A DNA stretch of 64,000 bases from Qaidamihabitans albus (GTDB taxonomy: Bacteria; Actinomycetota; Actinomycetes; Mycobacteriales; Pseudonocardiaceae), in NCBI RefSeq assembly GCF_016464705.1, contig NZ_JAEHOB010000006.1:1-64000 (forward strand). Direction: 5' to 3'. Below, one piece after another: positions 27,448 to 37,032 of the stretch. Below the pieces are notes generated by a model. The model was not told where the DNA came from, made no database searches, and saw only the letters and a program-made list of their open reading frames with translations. Made by a program: the position numbers and the translations under genes. The number at the start of each line of letters is the position of its first letter. Within the stretch, counting starts at the first letter, position 1.

Positions 27448-30400
27448 CCGAGCAGCTCCCACTGCGCCAGCCGTACGCGCCGCCGGGTGCTCCCGGTGAT
27501 CCGCAGCCGGTGCAGGCGGCATTCCCGGGGGTGGGCCACCCGGAAGGCCCGGGTCTGCCTGCGCCAGCGGAACGGCTCCTCCCTGCGCTCGTCCAGCACG
27601 TGCCAGGTCGTGCCGTCCGGCGAGCCTTCGAGGAGCCAGGAACTCGGGTCACCCGGCTTGCTCGCCGACGTCAGCGTGTAGATCCGCACGGCGCCCTGCC
27701 CGGTGTGCTCCAGCACGGGGTGCGGCGAGCGGAACGTGACCTCTGTCGTGCTGGTGTCGTCGAGCAGCGCGGCGACACCGGTGCGCTCCGACCGGCAGCG
27801 GGCCGTCCCGGCGAGGTCGCGCAACGGCCGGCGCACGGCCGCGGTGGCGCCGCAGGTGCCCCAGGTGGACGGCTCGGGGCTCATGTCGAAGTCGAGGACC
27901 GCACCCCGCGCGATGGTGTCGTGCGATATCCACGGCGTTCCGTGCGGCCGTCCGTCGACCCGCAGGCCACGTACGTAGACGTTGTCGGCGCTGTTGCCGG
28001 GCGCGTTGACGACCAGGTCTGCGCCGTTCTCCAGGTGCACCACCGCGCTGGTGAACAACGGCGAGCCGATGGCGTACCGCCCGCTGCCCGGACTCAGCGG
28101 GTACAGGCCGAGCGCGCCGAAGAAGTACCACGCCGACATCTCCCCGTTGTCCTCGTCACCGAGGTAGCCCTGTCCGATCTCGCTGCCGAGGTAGCAGCGG
28201 CGCAGCACCTCGCGCACGATCCGCTGCGTCTTGGCAGGCGCTCCGGCGTGCAGGTACATGAACGGGATGTGGTGCGCGGGCTGGTTGGAGTGCCCGTACT
28301 GGCCGAGCCGCACGTCCCTGGCCTCGGTCATCTCGTGGATGACCCGCCGGTAGGAACCGGTGCGCCGCCCGGTTTCCCGGGTCGCGAAGAAGGTGTCCAG
28401 CGCGGCCTCCAGCCTGGCGCGGCCACCGTGCAGAGTGGCGAGCCCCGTCCCGTCGTGGGGCACGGAGAACGCCGTGTTCCAGCCGTTGGTCTCGGTGTAG
28501 TCGTGCCCCCACTCCCGTGGGTCGTAGTCACCGGGGTGGCAGCGCCAGCCTCCCGCGGCGGTACGGCCCTGGAAGAAGCCGATCCGCGGGTCGAAATGGT
28601 GGACGTAGCGCCGGGAGCGGTCGTGGAAGTAGGCGGCGTTGTCGTGCTCGGACAGTGCCTGCGACCAGCGGGCGATGCCGTGGTCGTCGAGGCAGCCGGC
28701 CAGCGCCCAGGACAGTCCCTCGGGGACGGACGTCGGCGTGTAGCCGAGGAAGATCGACTCCGCGAGACCCTTGCGGCCGACGCGCCGGGAGGGCGGCGCG
28801 ACCGTGGCGTTCTTCACGGCCGCGTCGTAGCCGGCCCGGACGTCGAAGCCGCGCACCCCCTTGAGGTAGGCGTCGGCGAAGGCGACGTCCGAACTCGTGC
28901 CCGTCATCATGTCGGCGTAGCCGGGGGAGGACCAGCGGGGAATCCAGCCGCCCTCGCGATAGTGCCGCACGAAGCCGTCGATGAGGGTGCCGCAGCGCGC
29001 CGGCGCCAGCAGGGCATAGGCGGGCCAGGCGGTGCGGTAGGTGTCCCAGAACCCGTTGTTGACGTAGATCTCGCCCGCGGTCACCTTCGCGCCGGTGCGC
29101 CGCCGCGTACTCGGCCACCGGCGGCGGAGCACCGGGCTCGCGTGCCGGGGGCCGCGGGGCGTCTGTTCGTGCCCGGAGTTCGGGTACAGGAACAGCCGGT
29201 ACAGCCCGGAGTACAGGGTCGTGAGCTGGTCGTCGGTCGCCCCCTCGACCTCCACCCGCCCGAGCAGGTCCAGCCAGGCCCGCCGCGCCCGGTCGCGGAC
29301 CTGTTCGAACGTGACCGGGCCCGGTACCTCCAGTTCGAGGTTGTGCCGCGCCTGCGCGAGGCTGATCAGCGACGTGGCGATCCGCATGGTCACCTGGGCT
29401 CCGCCGAAGCGCAGGTACCCGGTGACGGCCCGGTAGAGCGAGCCGCGCAACCTGCGGCCGCCGGTCGGCGGCTCGTCGAACGTCGCGTACACGTACATGC
29501 GGCGGGCGCCTGCGGAGTTCCGGGAACGCACCCACGTGTGCCCGGTGACCTCACCCCGCGCGGGGTCGATCCGCAGGCCGCCGCGGTTGCGTGCGTTGTC
29601 GAACAGCAGCCACCCGCCGTCCGAGGCGGGGAAGACGAACCGGAAGATCGCCGCGTGATCGGCCGGGGCGATGTCGGCACCGATGCCGCAGGCGAACCGG
29701 ACGCCGTAGTGATAGGGCCGGTCGGTCTCGTCGTCGTGCGAGAAGGCCAGTGCCCGGCGCCGGTGGTTGGTCACCACCTCACCGGTGCCCGGCTGCACCT
29801 GGAAGGTGTGCCGGTCGCCCATCCACGGGCTCGGCTGGTGACTCAGCGCGAAGGCCTGCAGTGCCGGACGGTTCCGCGCGTCGTTGTGCCGGTGGTACGA
29901 GTACGGCCAGCCGAGCGAGCGGGCATCGGTCACCGGCGTCCAGAAGTTGAACCCGTTCGGCATCGCCGTGGCCGGGAAGCAGGCGCCGCGTGAGTATCGC
30001 GGGGAGGAGTGGCTGCCACGGGTGGTGCGGACGTGCTCCACCGGTTCCCGGTGACCGGACGGCGGCCGCCGCGCGATGCGCACGTCGTCGAGCCATCCGG
30101 TCAGCTCGCGCCCACCGCGTGGCGGGTCCGTGGCCAGCGTGATCGTCCGGACGATACGTCCCGCGGCGACCGTGCCGATGTCGTCGCGGACGAGGTTCCA
30201 CTGGTCGAGGTAGAGCTCCTCGGCGGCACCTCGGGCGCGGGCGGACGCGGCGGGGACGAGCTCGCCGAGGGTGCTGCCGTCGTCGAACTCGAGGTCGACG
30301 GTCGCGTAGGTGCTGCGATAGGTCGGCTCGGCGCCGTCGGCCTCTGGCAGGATCACGTACGAGAGCTCGGTGTCCTCGGTGACCGGCACGTGCACGTGGA

Positions 30401-30614
30401 ACAGCACTGTGCGGGCAGGCCCGGCCGCGCTGGCTGCGTAGTGCAACGCCTTCGTCCCGGTGAATCCCGCCCGTGGCTTGGCCGCCGGAGGGCGGAGCGG
30501 TCCGGAACCGACGTGGACCCGCAGGCGCTCGCCCGTGCCCGGCTGCGGGTCGCCGTCTTCGAACGAGGAGAAGAACCCGGTCGACGCCACGGGCCCACCG
30601 TAGTCGCCGTCCAT
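27444..30614 (-). CDS. GH92-family alpha-mannosidase-like glycoside hydrolase
   Basis: The 1056-residue protein has an N-terminal GH92 beta-sandwich (with FFSSFEDGDPQPGTGERLR at the start) and a C-terminal (alpha/alpha)6 catalytic barrel. Conserved segments are VNNGFWDTYRTAWP, TETNGWNTAFSVPHD (position of the general acid Glu) and GDEDNGEMSAWYFFGALGLYPLSPGS. A C-terminal module (about 950-1056) looks like a discoidin/F5-8-type carbohydrate-binding domain. Family members are calcium-dependent exo-mannosidases. Most are secreted, but no signal peptide is visible from ATG 30614. The gene follows the dehydrogenase by 34 bp and is coupled to FUSC and mdh downstream. Confidence 0.9.
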
Positions 30615-30648
30615 GGCTCGCGCCGGTTTGCCGGAACCGGGCGCGGCC

Positions 30649-31575
30649 TCAGTCGTCGAAGGCGATTCCCCGGCCGGCCGGGACATCCCACAGCGTGAGG
30701 GCGGCGGGCAGATGGTGCACGCCGGAGGGCAGTGCGGTCGCCGCGCGGGCGGCGGCGGCAGCGAGCACCGCGGTGGCGCGCGACTGGGACCGCCCACGGG
30801 CCGATCTTGCGTGGCCGTCGCCGCCGCGGGCCAGGACCAGCCACCGGTCGGTGCCCGGTAGCGGCAGCCCTTTCGGTGCCCTCGACGCGCCCGGCACGCG
30901 GGCGAGCAGGGCGAGTGCCCAGGTCGCCGCCCAGGAGTCGAGGCCGAAGTAGGTGCGCACGGGCACGCCGAGGTCGCGCGTGAGGCTGTGCTGGTCGGAG
31001 AAGTCGGCCCGGTAGAGCCTGCGGCGCCCGAGAGCGGGCAGGTCGAAGGACCGTGGTCGGGTGAAGTTGCGGACCGCGGCGCCACCGTGGGTGTCGGGGA
31101 AGCGGCGGCCGAACAACTGGAAGGTCCAGGTGGTGGCGGCGACGCCGTGGTGTTCGCCGGCACCGAGTACCACGGCGATGTCGACCGGTCCGGGGGCGGC
31201 CGCGTGTACCGCAGTGGCGAGCAACGTGCTCAGGCCCGGCGCCAGTCCGACGCTGAGCAGTACGGGCGCGGCCGGGCTGAGTCGTTCCACCGCGGCGACG
31301 TAGGACGTGCTCGCCGTGATGTCCACGAACGGCACGCCGTGCTCGGTGGTGGCGGCCACCAGGCGCGGGTCCTCCGCGCCCGCGGCGTTGACGACGACGT
31401 CCACACCGTCGAGGGCCGCCCGGTAAGCCGCATCCGGCCCCGCCCGCAGGTCGAGGACCCGGTCGGCCCTGGCCGGGTCCCGTCCCGCGGCCAGCGCCGT
31501 GGCGCCGTGCTCACGCAACTCGGCCACCAACAGCGCTCCGGTGGCGCCGTAGCCGCCGAGGATCAGCACCCTCAT
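30649..31575 (-). CDS. Saccharopine dehydrogenase-like NAD(P)-binding protein
   Basis: The 308-residue protein starts MRVLILGGYGATGALLVAEL (Rossmann loop GxGxxG-like) and continues through GVDVVVNAAGAEDPRLVAA and FVDITASTSYVAAV, as in saccharopine dehydrogenase NADP-binding-domain proteins of unknown reaction. It is divergent from the TetR-type gene 53 bp away, across a pair of 12-bp direct repeats, which suggests it is that regulator's target. The last third is Ala-rich and weakly conserved. It may head the operon that continues into GH92. Confidence 0.8.
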   Translation of the reverse strand: MRVLILGGYGATGALLVAELREHGATALAAGRDPARADRVLDLRAGPDAAYRAALDGVDVVVNAAGAEDPRLVAATTEHGVPFVDITASTSYVAAVERLSPAAPVLLSVGLAPGLSTLLATAVHAAAPGPVDIAVVLGAGEHHGVAATTWTFQLFGRRFPDTHGGAAVRNFTRPRSFDLPALGRRRLYRADFSDQHSLTRDLGVPVRTYFGLDSWAATWALALLARVPGASRAPKGLPLPGTDRWLVLARGGDGHARSARGRSQSRATAVLAAAAARAATALPSGVHHLPAALTLWDVPAGRGIAFDD

Positions 31576-31609
31576 ATTTTTGTACTCATGCTACTAACAT
31601 ATTTTTGTA
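31573..31609. promoter_or_regulatory. Direct-repeat operator between the dehydrogenase and TetR genes
   Basis: CATATTTTTGTA occurs twice (31573-31584 and 31598-31609), 25 bp apart, in an AT-rich island unlike the surrounding sequence. The first copy touches the start codon of the minus-strand gene. The second lies just before a TATAGT -10 (31616-31621) for the TetR gene. It is a likely TetR-family autorepression site. Confidence 0.65.
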
Positions 31610-31628
31610 GTGGCACTATAGTCAAGGA

Positions 31629-32273
31629 ATGACCACACCCCGCCTGCGGACCGACGGCCGGGCGGCCCGGAACTTCCTCACCAGGGGCCGCATTCTCACC
31701 GCGGCGACCGACCTGTTCGTCGCCTCCGGCTATGCCGCCACCAGCATCACGAGCATCGCCCGCCGCGCCAGGGTCGGCGTGCAGACCGTCTACTACGCGT
31801 TCGGCACCAAACGTGCCATCCTCACCAGCGCGCTGGACCGGGCGATCGCCGGTGACGACGAGCCCATCCCCACCCTGGACCGGCCGTGGGCCCGCGAGGC
31901 GCTCGCCACCCCGGACCCGGGGCGGCAGGTCCACCTGCAGGTCGACGGCGCGGGCGAGATCTATCTGCGCGCTGCGCCGCTGCTGGAGGTGGTGCGCAGC
32001 GCGGCGGCCGCGGACAAGGAGCTTGCCGCAGTGTGGGCGACGAACATCAGCCAGCGGCACACGGTGCAGCGGGTCTTCGCCCAGGCGCTGGCGGACAAGT
32101 CCGCGCTGCGGCCCGGGCTCGGCGTCGACGAGGCAGCCGACGTCGCTCTCACGCTGCTCAGCCCCGAGAACTACCAGCTGCTCGTGACGAACCGGGGATG
32201 GGAACACGCACGCTGGCGCGCCTGGGCAGTTGACGCGCTGCTGCGCCAGCTCACCACCGCGCCTCAGTCGTAG
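31629..32273 (+). CDS. TetR/AcrR-family transcriptional regulator
   Basis: The 214-residue protein has a standard N-terminal TetR helix-turn-helix: ILTAATDLFVASGYAATSITSIARRARVGVQTVYYAFGTKRAIL (about 20-65). The helical C-terminal ligand domain is not recognisable. A TATAGT element ends 7 nt before the ATG, so the mRNA is probably leaderless. The direct repeats at 31573-31609 are the likely operator, and the divergent saccharopine dehydrogenase-like gene the likely target. Its 3' end overlaps the DUF6069 gene by 10 bp. Confidence 0.9.
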   Translation: MTTPRLRTDGRAARNFLTRGRILTAATDLFVASGYAATSITSIARRARVGVQTVYYAFGTKRAILTSALDRAIAGDDEPIPTLDRPWAREALATPDPGRQVHLQVDGAGEIYLRAAPLLEVVRSAAAADKELAAVWATNISQRHTVQRVFAQALADKSALRPGLGVDEAADVALTLLSPENYQLLVTNRGWEHARWRAWAVDALLRQLTTAPQS

Positions 32274-32749
32274 TAGTACCTGGTCTGCTGGGCGTTCTGC
32301 GCCGGCCGCAGCGCCCGGCCGGCCATTCCGCTGATGAGCGACCCGATGGCGATACCCATCACCAGGTACACCGCCGCGTTGACGAGTTGCACGGTCAGGC
32401 TCTCGGCGACCGTGAACGGCCACACCACGAAGACCACGGTCACGAGCGCGACGATCCAGCCGAAGAAGACCATCGGCCGTGGCGCCAGTACGAGCAGCAG
32501 GTGCGCCAGGGCGGTGGCCAGGAGCGAGCCGACGACGCCGAACCCGGCGAGCCACGCGGCCCCGATGTAGTCGATCGCGCCACTGGTGTTCGTCGGCGCG
32601 ATCACGGGGATCTCGAACACCCCGCGCACCACCAGGACGCTCACCACGCCCACGAGGGCGGCCACCAGCGCCGTCGCCAGACCACCGACCCACACCGTCC
32701 GTGCGTCGACATCGAGCTTCTCGTGATCGTTGAACGAGGAATGGCTCAT
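32264..32749 (-). CDS. DUF6069-like four-helix membrane protein
   Basis: The 161-residue protein has an acidic N-terminal tail (SSFNDHEKLDVDARTVWVGG) and four predicted transmembrane segments at about 21-42, 62-88, 92-112 and 121-145. The GAAWLAGFGVVGSLLATALAHLLL segment fits DUF6069 family proteins as I recall them. Function is unknown. It converges with the TetR gene and overlaps it by 10 bp. No signal peptide or catalytic motif is present. Confidence 0.75.
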   Translation of the reverse strand: MSHSSFNDHEKLDVDARTVWVGGLATALVAALVGVVSVLVVRGVFEIPVIAPTNTSGAIDYIGAAWLAGFGVVGSLLATALAHLLLVLAPRPMVFFGWIVALVTVVFVVWPFTVAESLTVQLVNAAVYLVMGIAIGSLISGMAGRALRPAQNAQQTRYYYD

Positions 32750-32941
32750 GACGGCCCCCGCGGTCGGCGGTGTCCTGCGCTTTCGTCTTCCGGTCTCGAC
32801 TGTAAGGCCGGATCACGCCAGGCGCGACGCGAACACCACCGTCAGTACCGGCTCAACGACTCCAGCGTGACCCCCGGCCACAGCAGAGCATCCACTTCGG
32901 ACAGCCGAGCTTCTCCGTGTCCGGCAGCACCGGCCGCACCG

Positions 32942-33769
32942 CTAGCCATACTTGCCCTGCACCGCGCCGTCCGCGATGGCCGTCACCACCTTGAACGCCT
33001 TCATCGCCTCGGTCATGTCCGGTGCGTCGAAACCGATCCGGCGGACGGCCACCTGCTCGACGGTGGGCACGACGGCCGCGGCCTGGGCGAGGTGCGCCGC
33101 GTCGAACTCGACCTCGATCCGGTGCGCGCCGACCGCGGGCTCGCCGTGGCCGGCCAGCTTCATCCCTGCGGTCGCGGCGTGGGTGAGCCGCTCGGCCGTC
33201 ACCGCGGGCGGGTCGCAGATCGCGGCGTAGCGGCTGACGCATTCCTTCACCGTGGCCAGCGCCGCGTCCGGGGCGTACTCCCGCGCGTCCTCGCACGTCG
33301 TGTCGTCGCCGCTGACGAGGAGCACGGGAACGCCGTACTCGGCGGCCAGCGCCGCGTTGAGCCTGCCCTCGCTCGCCGGTACGCCGTCCAGCCACACACC
33401 GGTGATCTGGTTCGGCAGGTAGGTGTGCGACAGCACGCCGTCGCAGCCCGCGCCCGCGTGGTAGCCGAGGAACACGACGCCGTCGAGGCCGGAGTCCACG
33501 CCGTGCATCATCGACAGCGGCTTGTGCCTGCCCGTCAGCATTCTCGCGCGCGGATCCAGGTCCTCCAGCAGCAGGTTGCGTTGCGCCGAGTGGGCCTCGT
33601 TGACGAGGATGTCGTCGGCCCCACCCGCGTGCAGCCCGGCGACCGTGGCGTTGACGTCGCCGGTGAACAACCGCCGGAAGCGCTGCCACGGCTCCGTTCC
33701 GGGCACCACGTCGTCGGTCCAGGTGACGCCGGTCGCGCCCTCCATGTCCGCCGAGATCATGATCCGCAT
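32942..33769 (-). CDS. M55-family D-aminopeptidase (DppA-like)
   Basis: The 275-residue protein starts MRIMISADMEGATGVT, the M55 entry motif with zinc-binding Asp and Glu (SADMEG). Further ligand regions are NEAHSAQRNLL, GYHAGAGCDGVLSHTY and VSGDDTTCEDA. DppA-type enzymes are decameric zinc aminopeptidases that remove D-amino acids from peptides, probably recycling cell-wall peptides. A GTG at 33778 (adding VAP) is an alternative start; neither has a clear ribosome site. It is divergent from the mannosyltransferase gene. Confidence 0.9.
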   Translation of the reverse strand: MRIMISADMEGATGVTWTDDVVPGTEPWQRFRRLFTGDVNATVAGLHAGGADDILVNEAHSAQRNLLLEDLDPRARMLTGRHKPLSMMHGVDSGLDGVVFLGYHAGAGCDGVLSHTYLPNQITGVWLDGVPASEGRLNAALAAEYGVPVLLVSGDDTTCEDAREYAPDAALATVKECVSRYAAICDPPAVTAERLTHAATAGMKLAGHGEPAVGAHRIEVEFDAAHLAQAAAVVPTVEQVAVRRIGFDAPDMTEAMKAFKVVTAIADGAVQGKYG

Positions 33770-33993
33770 GGGTGCCACGCTAGTGGCTCACGTCACGGCG
33801 CGGCACGGCATTTCGTGAATCATTGACGCGAACATACGGCAAACTGTCAATCTCCCGCTTCCGGTCGGGACCGGCGGCCCATGGAGAAGGTGCTGCTCGG
33901 CCCGCAGCACCACGACCCGAAGTCGTTGCCGGCCGCGATACCCACGGGTACGAGCGCCGCGCGCGAACGCGGTGTGTAGTCTCAAATGCCACC

Positions 33994-35601
33994 ATGGCCA
34001 CCACGACTGACCCCGTGCCGACGGCCGGATCCGAAGCGGACCGGCCTTCGGTGACGCAGGCTGACGCCCGTATGGGCGAGCCTGCCCGGTTTCCGTACCG
34101 CACGATCGCGATGGGAACCGTCGGCAGCACGTTGCTCATGCTCGCCGCACTGGGGGCGGGCGGAATCCTCGTCCACGATCCGGTGCTCGGTCAAGGTCCG
34201 CTGTCGTGGATCCGCTACGGGCACGGCAGGGCGATAGCGACCGGGTTGCTCTACGTCGGCTTCGCCCTCGTCGTGTGGGCGTGGGTACGGCTCGGCCGTT
34301 ACGTGCTCGCGAACCGGGTCGGGAACCTGCCGATCCTCGTCGCCGCCGGCTGCTGGATGGCGCCGCTGCTGATCTCGCCTCCGCTTTTCACCCGGGACGT
34401 CTTCTCCTATCTCGGACAGGGCGCCCAGCTGCTCCACGGCCTGGATCCGTACTCCTTCGGTCCCGCCGAGCTGGACACGCTGCCTGCCGTGGTCGAGAAC
34501 GTGCACCCGCTGTGGCAGACCACCCCGGCCCCGTACGGCCCGCTGTTCCTGCTGATCGCCAAGGGCATCGTGTCGATCACCGGCAACAACATGATCGCCG
34601 GTGTCATCCTGACGCGGATCCTGCTGCTGACCGGCCTCGCCGGAATGCTGTGGGCGCTGCCACGCCTGGTCAGGCACCTCGGCGGCCGACTGCCGGTGAC
34701 GATGTGGCTGGCGATCGCGAGCCCGATGACGGTGATCCACCTGGTCGGTGGACCGCACAACGACCTGCTGGCACTGGGCTTCCTGACCGTCGGCGTGCTA
34801 GCCGCACTGGAACGCAGGCATGCGCTGGCGATCGCGCTGGTCACGGTCGGCATGCTGATAAAGCCGACCCTGGCGGTGGCCCTGCCCTTCCTGGTGTGGG
34901 TGTGGGCCAACCACCTGCCCGGCGAGGAGAGCCTCGGACGCCGGTTCGTCAAGGCCGTCACGCCGTCGGTGGCCATCTTCGGTGTCGTCTTCACAGCCGG
35001 GACGTGGATCTCGCTCGGGTCGTTCAACCTGGGCTGGTTCACCGGTCTCTCGGCGCCCCAGCTGATCACCAACTGGCTCAACTTCCCGACCGGGATCGGC
35101 CAGGCCGTCTACACGCTCGTCAACCTCGTGGTGGACGTGACCGAGTCACCGTTCGTCACGGTGGCCAGGCTCATCGCCTGGGTCGCCCTCGCCGTGATCG
35201 CGATCCGGCAGTGGTGGCTGGCCCGGCACGGCGGCAACGAGGCCATCTTGCGGATGGCGGTCACGCTGCTCGCGGTCGCGATCTTCGCGCCACCGACGCT
35301 GCCGTGGTACCTCACCTGGGGCTTCGTGATCGCCTCGGCGTTCCCGTGGCGCCGCACGCATCTCGCCGTGGTGGTCGCGGTATCGATCTTCCTCGTGCTC
35401 GTCTATTACCCGACCGGCGAGCAGAGCCTCTACGACTGGTGGTTCATCGCCGCCGTGATCGCAGGGAGCCTGTACGGTGCGGCGTCGCTGCTGCGGCCGG
35501 ACCCGCTGGGCCTGATCGCGGCGTGGCGCCGGCCCCCGCACGAGGACGAGCAGCCGCCGGTGGAGGCGGCTAGCTCGCCGTCCAGCCCCGCCACGCGCTG
35601 A
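33994..35601 (+). CDS. mptB: Polyprenol-phosphomannose-dependent alpha-1,6-mannosyltransferase (MptB-like)
   Basis: The 535-residue GT-C type membrane protein has about twelve hydrophobic segments. The first extracellular loop has acidic residues in PPLFTRDVFSYLGQGAQLL, the GT-C metal/donor motif, followed by NVHPLWQTTPAPYGPLFLL. HNDLLALGFLTVG and LPWYLTWGFVIASAFPW are typical of MptA/MptB, which extend the lipomannan backbone with C50-polyprenol-phosphate mannose. ATG 33994 is preferred; a TAGTCT -10-like element lies 17 nt upstream. The C-terminal tail is acidic and Pro-rich. It overlaps the convergent F420-type gene by 32 bp. Confidence 0.85.
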   Translation: MATTTDPVPTAGSEADRPSVTQADARMGEPARFPYRTIAMGTVGSTLLMLAALGAGGILVHDPVLGQGPLSWIRYGHGRAIATGLLYVGFALVVWAWVRLGRYVLANRVGNLPILVAAGCWMAPLLISPPLFTRDVFSYLGQGAQLLHGLDPYSFGPAELDTLPAVVENVHPLWQTTPAPYGPLFLLIAKGIVSITGNNMIAGVILTRILLLTGLAGMLWALPRLVRHLGGRLPVTMWLAIASPMTVIHLVGGPHNDLLALGFLTVGVLAALERRHALAIALVTVGMLIKPTLAVALPFLVWVWANHLPGEESLGRRFVKAVTPSVAIFGVVFTAGTWISLGSFNLGWFTGLSAPQLITNWLNFPTGIGQAVYTLVNLVVDVTESPFVTVARLIAWVALAVIAIRQWWLARHGGNEAILRMAVTLLAVAIFAPPTLPWYLTWGFVIASAFPWRRTHLAVVVAVSIFLVLVYYPTGEQSLYDWWFIAAVIAGSLYGAASLLRPDPLGLIAAWRRPPHEDEQPPVEAASSPSSPATR

Positions 35602-35986
35602 CCTCGGTGCTGACGACCGGCCCCTCGGGCGGGCGCTCGGCATACTGCGGGTACTTCTCCCGCAGCAGCCGGACGGGTTCCTGCCGGGCCGTCTCCTCCT
35701 CGGTGATCGACGCGGTGCCGTCCGCGCGCACCCACCAAAGCCGAGCCCAGTCGTCGTCGTAGTGATCGACCAGGAACGACACGGCCGGGTTGGCCGCGAT
35801 GTTGCGCAGCCTGCGCAGGTTCGTGCTCGTCTTCGGCTTGAAGTCGACGGCGAAGACGACGGTGTCGCCTTCAACGGCGAAGGTCACCGGCACCAGGTGT
35901 GGAGCACCGTCGGCGCCGGCCGTGGCGAGCCGGGCGACCGGCGCGGCACCGAAGCGCCGCCGGGCCTCGCGCGCGTCCAACCGCAT
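35570..35986 (-). CDS. PPOX-class F420-dependent protein, TIGR03668-like
   Basis: The 138-residue split beta-barrel has PVARLATAGADGAPHLVPVTFAVEGDTVVFAVD (about 15-48), KPKTSTNLRRLRNIAANPAVSFLVDHYDDDWARLWWVR, and the C-terminal SAWRGWTAS. The W-R-G-W end is typical of the TIGR03668 group of pyridoxamine-oxidase-like F420 or flavin binders. It may reduce an unknown compound with F420H2. It converges with mptB and is followed by the S66 gene on the same strand. Confidence 0.87.
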   Translation of the reverse strand: MRLDAREARRRFGAAPVARLATAGADGAPHLVPVTFAVEGDTVVFAVDFKPKTSTNLRRLRNIAANPAVSFLVDHYDDDWARLWWVRADGTASITEEETARQEPVRLLREKYPQYAERPPEGPVVSTEVSAWRGWTAS

Positions 35987-35995
35987 CCCGCCAGC

Positions 35996-36901
35996 CTAGG
36001 CGGGCACGAGCAGGGTCGCGGCATCGGCGTCGAGCTCCGCCGGTACGCCCAGCGGGATCGTCAGCGACGCCGCCTGGTGCCCGAAGCCGAGCTGCCAGAC
36101 CATCGGCACGCCGAGCGGGCCGAGCCGTTCCAGCAGCAGGTCCCGGACCGACTCCGGCCGGCCGCAGCCCGGCCACGAGCCCAGCGCGATCCCGGCGACA
36201 CCGTCGAACCAGCCGGAGCGCGACAGCTGGGTCAGCATGCGGTCGAGGCGGTACAGGTCCTCGCCGATGTCCTCCAGCACGGCGATCGCGCCCCGCGCCT
36301 GCCGCTGCTCGCGTGTGCCGATCCCGGCGGCGAGCAGGCTGAGGTTGCCGCCCACGGTCCGCCCGGTCGCCCGGCCCGGCACCAGGGTGCTCGCGCCCGG
36401 ACAGCGCAGCTCGCGCGGCCCCGGCCGGTCGAGCAGCGTCGTGCGCAGGTGCTCGGCCGCAGCGGCGTCGAAATAGGAGGTGGCCGGCATCGGGCAGAAC
36501 AGCGTCGGCAGGCCCAGATGCACACCCACGGCGTCGTGCAGGGCGGTCGTGTCGCTCGATCCGGCGAACAGCTTCGGTCCCGCCGACCGCAGCTCGACCC
36601 AGTCGAGCAGGTCGAGCATCCGCTGGCAGCCGTAGCCGCCGCGGGCGGCGAGCACGGCGGCAACCCGGGGATCCAGCCAGGCATCCCGGAAGTCTCCTGC
36701 GCGTTCGGCGTCCGTTCCGGCCAGGTAGCCGAGCCGTGGATGCCGGGCGTGCACCGTGCCGTACCGCTCGACCCGCAGCCCCCACGATTCGAGCGCGGAC
36801 ACCGCGATGGCGAGCCGGTCGGCGGGCACCGGCCCGGCGGGCGCGACGAGCGCCACCGTGTCTCCGGCCCGCAGTCGCCACGGCCTGCCCGGCTCGCTCA
36901 C
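35996..36901 (-). CDS. LD-carboxypeptidase (S66 family)
   Basis: The 301-residue protein has GDTVALVAPAGPVPADRL at the start and the nucleophile region LFAGSSDTTALHDAV (S66 serine, about residue 108-109). The other triad positions lie in VLEDIGEDLYRLDRML (Glu) and LGFGHQAASLTIPLG (His). The enzyme removes the terminal D-Ala from murein tetrapeptides during wall recycling, or acts like MccF on acyl-adenylates. It starts at GTG 36901 and lies 10 bp upstream of the F420-type gene on the same strand, so the two are probably cotranscribed. Confidence 0.9.
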   Translation of the reverse strand: MSEPGRPWRLRAGDTVALVAPAGPVPADRLAIAVSALESWGLRVERYGTVHARHPRLGYLAGTDAERAGDFRDAWLDPRVAAVLAARGGYGCQRMLDLLDWVELRSAGPKLFAGSSDTTALHDAVGVHLGLPTLFCPMPATSYFDAAAAEHLRTTLLDRPGPRELRCPGASTLVPGRATGRTVGGNLSLLAAGIGTREQRQARGAIAVLEDIGEDLYRLDRMLTQLSRSGWFDGVAGIALGSWPGCGRPESVRDLLLERLGPLGVPMVWQLGFGHQAASLTIPLGVPAELDADAATLLVPA

Positions 36902-37032
36902 CGCCGCAGCTCCGGCCGGGGGACGGCGGGTGGTTCGATCTGCGGCATTGCGCCACCCTAGTGAACGTGCACGGCGGCGGCCTTGCCCCGGACGCGCCCG
37001 ATCATGGACGTTGCCTTAGGGTCGGAGGTGCC

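Noticed and set aside
27448-27522. Earlier ATG for the FUSC protein
   Set aside because: It would overlap GH92 by 79 bp; ATG 27447 gives the common ATGA overlap and begins the conserved part.
27510-29993. Plus-strand open frame of 827 codons over GH92
   Set aside because: It is a shadow of the GH92 gene; no domain and no ribosome site.
30615-31163. N-terminal extension of the GH92 frame
   Set aside because: It overlaps the upstream dehydrogenase gene, is Pro/Ser/Thr/Arg-rich like shadow sequence, and homology starts at ATG 30614.
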